Positions 6,779 to 8,187 of a stretch of DNA of 8,187 nt are shown one piece after another. The stretch is from Nitrospinota bacterium (GTDB taxonomy: Bacteria > Nitrospirota > Nitrospiria > Nitrospirales > UBA8639), in contig JADFRB010000065.1 in assembly GCA_022561525.1 (NCBI GenBank), forward strand, positions 1 to 8,187, in the 5' to 3' direction. Both the position numbers and the translations under genes were made by a program. The notes beneath the pieces are model-generated. The model was not told where the DNA came from and made no database searches. It was given only the letters and a program-made list of their open reading frames with translations. The stretch's first letter is position 1; every line of letters begins with the position of its first letter.

Positions 6779-7867
6779 ATGCCAACCATCCTCATTTTAG
6801 GCGCCGGAAAAATCGGCTCGCTGATCGGAACATTCCTGGCAGAGACAAAAGAGTACATGGTTCACCTTGCCGATATCGAAACGCAGGTCAATCAGCCAGG
6901 GACCGCTCAAAGTCAAACCGCGCCGATCACCTATACGATTCTTGATGCATCAAACAGGGAGGCCCTCGAACACTATGTGAACGAACATCAACCCGATGCC
7001 GTGATTTCGAGCCTTCCCTACTACTGCAATCCCACGGTTGCGGAAGTGGCCCGCAAGTATAACATTCATTATTTCGACTTAACCGAAGATGTTGAAGTCA
7101 CCGAACGAATTGAACAGATCAGCCGCGGCGGAGAGAAAGCCTTTGTCCCTCAATGCGGGTTGGCACCGGGATTTATCAGCATCGTCGCCAACGAACTGAT
7201 GCACCATTTCGATACACTCGAAACCGTGAAGATGCGGGTGGGCGCCCTGCCCATCAATCCCAGCAATGTATTGAAATACTCTCTGACCTGGTCAACCGAC
7301 GGCCTAATTAACGAATACGGGAACGTGTGCTATGGAATTGAAAATGGATTGAAGACCACGCTCATGCCGCTCGAAGGGTATGAGACCATCGAAGTCGATG
7401 GACTATTATACGAGGCGTTTAACACCTCTGGAGGACTGGGAACCTTGGCGGATACGTACTCAGGCAAAGTCCAAACGATGAACTATAAAACCCTTCGCTA
7501 CCCAGGCCATTGCGAAAAAATTCACTTTCTCATGAATGATCTCAAACTCAACACACAACGGGAGATTCTCAAGCATATCCTGGAGAATGCGATCCCCAAA
7601 ACCTTTCAGGATGTGGTGCTGATTTACGTGTCTGTCGTGGGAAGGAAAGCGGGAGAATTAATGGAAGAAAACTACGTGAAAAAGATTTATCCGGAGACCA
7701 TCGCAGGAAGATTGTGGTCCGCGATTCAAGTGACAACCGCCGCGGCTTTGTGCAGTGTGGTGGATTCCGTATTCGCTGATCCTCATCGCTACCAGGGTTT
7801 CATCACACAGGAAACTTTTGCCCTCTCGGACATCCTCGCGAATCGATTCGGTCGATACTACGCCTGA
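6779..7867 (+). CDS. Lysine 6-dehydrogenase / saccharopine dehydrogenase-like oxidoreductase
   Basis: A 362-residue NAD(P)-dependent enzyme of the saccharopine dehydrogenase family. The Rossmann fold begins at once with LGAGKIG (residues 7-13). Asp32 at the end of the second strand favours NAD+ over NADP+. The catalytic part carries CGLAPGF (126-132), NTSGGLGTL (215-223) and YKTLRYPGHCEK (236-247). These resemble remembered Geobacillus lysine 6-dehydrogenase motifs (VAPG, HTSGG-STL, YKT-RY-GHAEK), and the length is similar to that enzyme (about 385). By that family it would oxidise L-lysine to 2-aminoadipate 6-semialdehyde, releasing ammonia and NADH. GGGGA at 6769-6773 is 5 bases before the ATG. 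It is the last gene of the operon, and the aldehyde dehydrogenase two genes upstream could consume its product. A true saccharopine dehydrogenase or a polyamine-type relative cannot be excluded. Confidence 0.85.
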   Translation: MPTILILGAGKIGSLIGTFLAETKEYMVHLADIETQVNQPGTAQSQTAPITYTILDASNREALEHYVNEHQPDAVISSLPYYCNPTVAEVARKYNIHYFDLTEDVEVTERIEQISRGGEKAFVPQCGLAPGFISIVANELMHHFDTLETVKMRVGALPINPSNVLKYSLTWSTDGLINEYGNVCYGIENGLKTTLMPLEGYETIEVDGLLYEAFNTSGGLGTLADTYSGKVQTMNYKTLRYPGHCEKIHFLMNDLKLNTQREILKHILENAIPKTFQDVVLIYVSVVGRKAGELMEENYVKKIYPETIAGRLWSAIQVTTAAALCSVVDSVFADPHRYQGFITQETFALSDILANRFGRYYA

Positions 7868-8187
7868 CAAATTGACGTGCCTCCTACCACGTGTGCTGAA
7901 CTTCTAGCCTGTTCTCAACCAATTCGTGTTTGTCGGCCAGCTGGAGACCATGGCAAGACGGTTCAACCTGTCTTCAGGTCAGAAATCGATACTCAAAGAG
8001 GATCATCCAACTGAATCAAATACCTCCCCACGACCTTCAACCTAGAAACAGCAGTTGGATCACAAAAGTCCGCGCAAGCTCTTAGGGTCCGTCACGAAAT
8101 AACCGGGACAATTGGCCGAGACGATTTTGGAGCGAGCCAAGGAGCGAAGAGCGCGCATACCGGGAGTATGGAAGCGATGAGCGACGC
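7868..8187. other. Downstream region without a recognised gene
   Basis: No supported gene. A small perfect hairpin, ACCTG (7966-7970) and CAGGT (7975-7979) with a TCTT loop, lies about 100 bases after the operon. It has no T-run, so it is a poor terminator. From about 8087 the composition changes to a GAGCGA-rich stretch, described separately. One plus-strand frame is open through the last ~100 bases, but its composition (Arg/Glu-rich) is not recognisable as protein. Confidence 0.4.
8087..8187. repeat. Possible edge of a dispersed repeat or insertion sequence
   Basis: The stretch beginning GGGTCCGTCACGAAATAACC is followed by recurring AGCGA units (GAGCGA, GGAGCGAAGAGCG, GAAGCGATGAGCGA) and a perfect hairpin CATAC (8156-8160)/GTATG (8166-8170). 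It differs in texture from everything before it and runs off the window end. Such motifs are common in bacterial interspersed repeats and IS ends, but no transposase is visible and the identity is a guess. Confidence 0.25.

Noticed and set aside
7966..7979. Intrinsic terminator after the operon
   Set aside because: The stem is only 5 pairs and no T-run follows.

Overview
The window looks like chromosomal DNA of a Gram-negative, free-living bacterium of moderate GC content. All six supported genes lie on the plus strand. Protein style and gene mix suggest an environmental lineage such as Nitrospirota (Nitrospira-like), but this is an impression without a database comparison and is held with low confidence. 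No tRNA, rRNA, CRISPR array or intact mobile element was seen.

Layout. (1) Bases 1-1560 hold the 3' part of a membrane-anchored GAF-domain sensor histidine kinase whose start lies outside the window. (2) Bases 1911-2186 encode a 91-residue single-RRM RNA-binding protein with a GTG start, behind a pyrimidine-rich leader that can pair with its own Shine-Dalgarno sequence. (3) Bases 2607-3461 encode a delta-9-type acyl desaturase, preceded by a 420-base spacer with two sizeable stem-loops. (4) Bases 3834-4196 encode a stand-alone receiver-domain response regulator. (5) Bases 4667-7867 form a tight three-gene operon: an aldehyde dehydrogenase, a compact VOC-fold (HPPD/HglS-like) putative Fe(II) dioxygenase, and a lysine 6-dehydrogenase/saccharopine dehydrogenase-like oxidoreductase. 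(6) Bases 7868-8187 carry no recognisable gene. The last ~100 bases have a different, GAGCGA-rich character and may be the edge of a repeat or insertion sequence.

How the genes may work together. The operon fits lysine catabolism: lysine is oxidised to aminoadipate semialdehyde (third gene), which is oxidised to 2-aminoadipate (first gene). The middle gene has the 2-His-1-Glu metal triad expected of 2-oxoacid-type VOC dioxygenases and could act further down, for example on 2-oxoadipate after transamination. No aminotransferase is visible. This operon is the most interesting part of the window. The RRM protein and desaturase recall cold-acclimation genes of other bacteria, and each has a structured leader, so RNA-level, possibly temperature-linked, control is worth testing. 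The kinase and lone receiver could be partners, but they are 2.3 kb apart and nothing in the sequence proves it.
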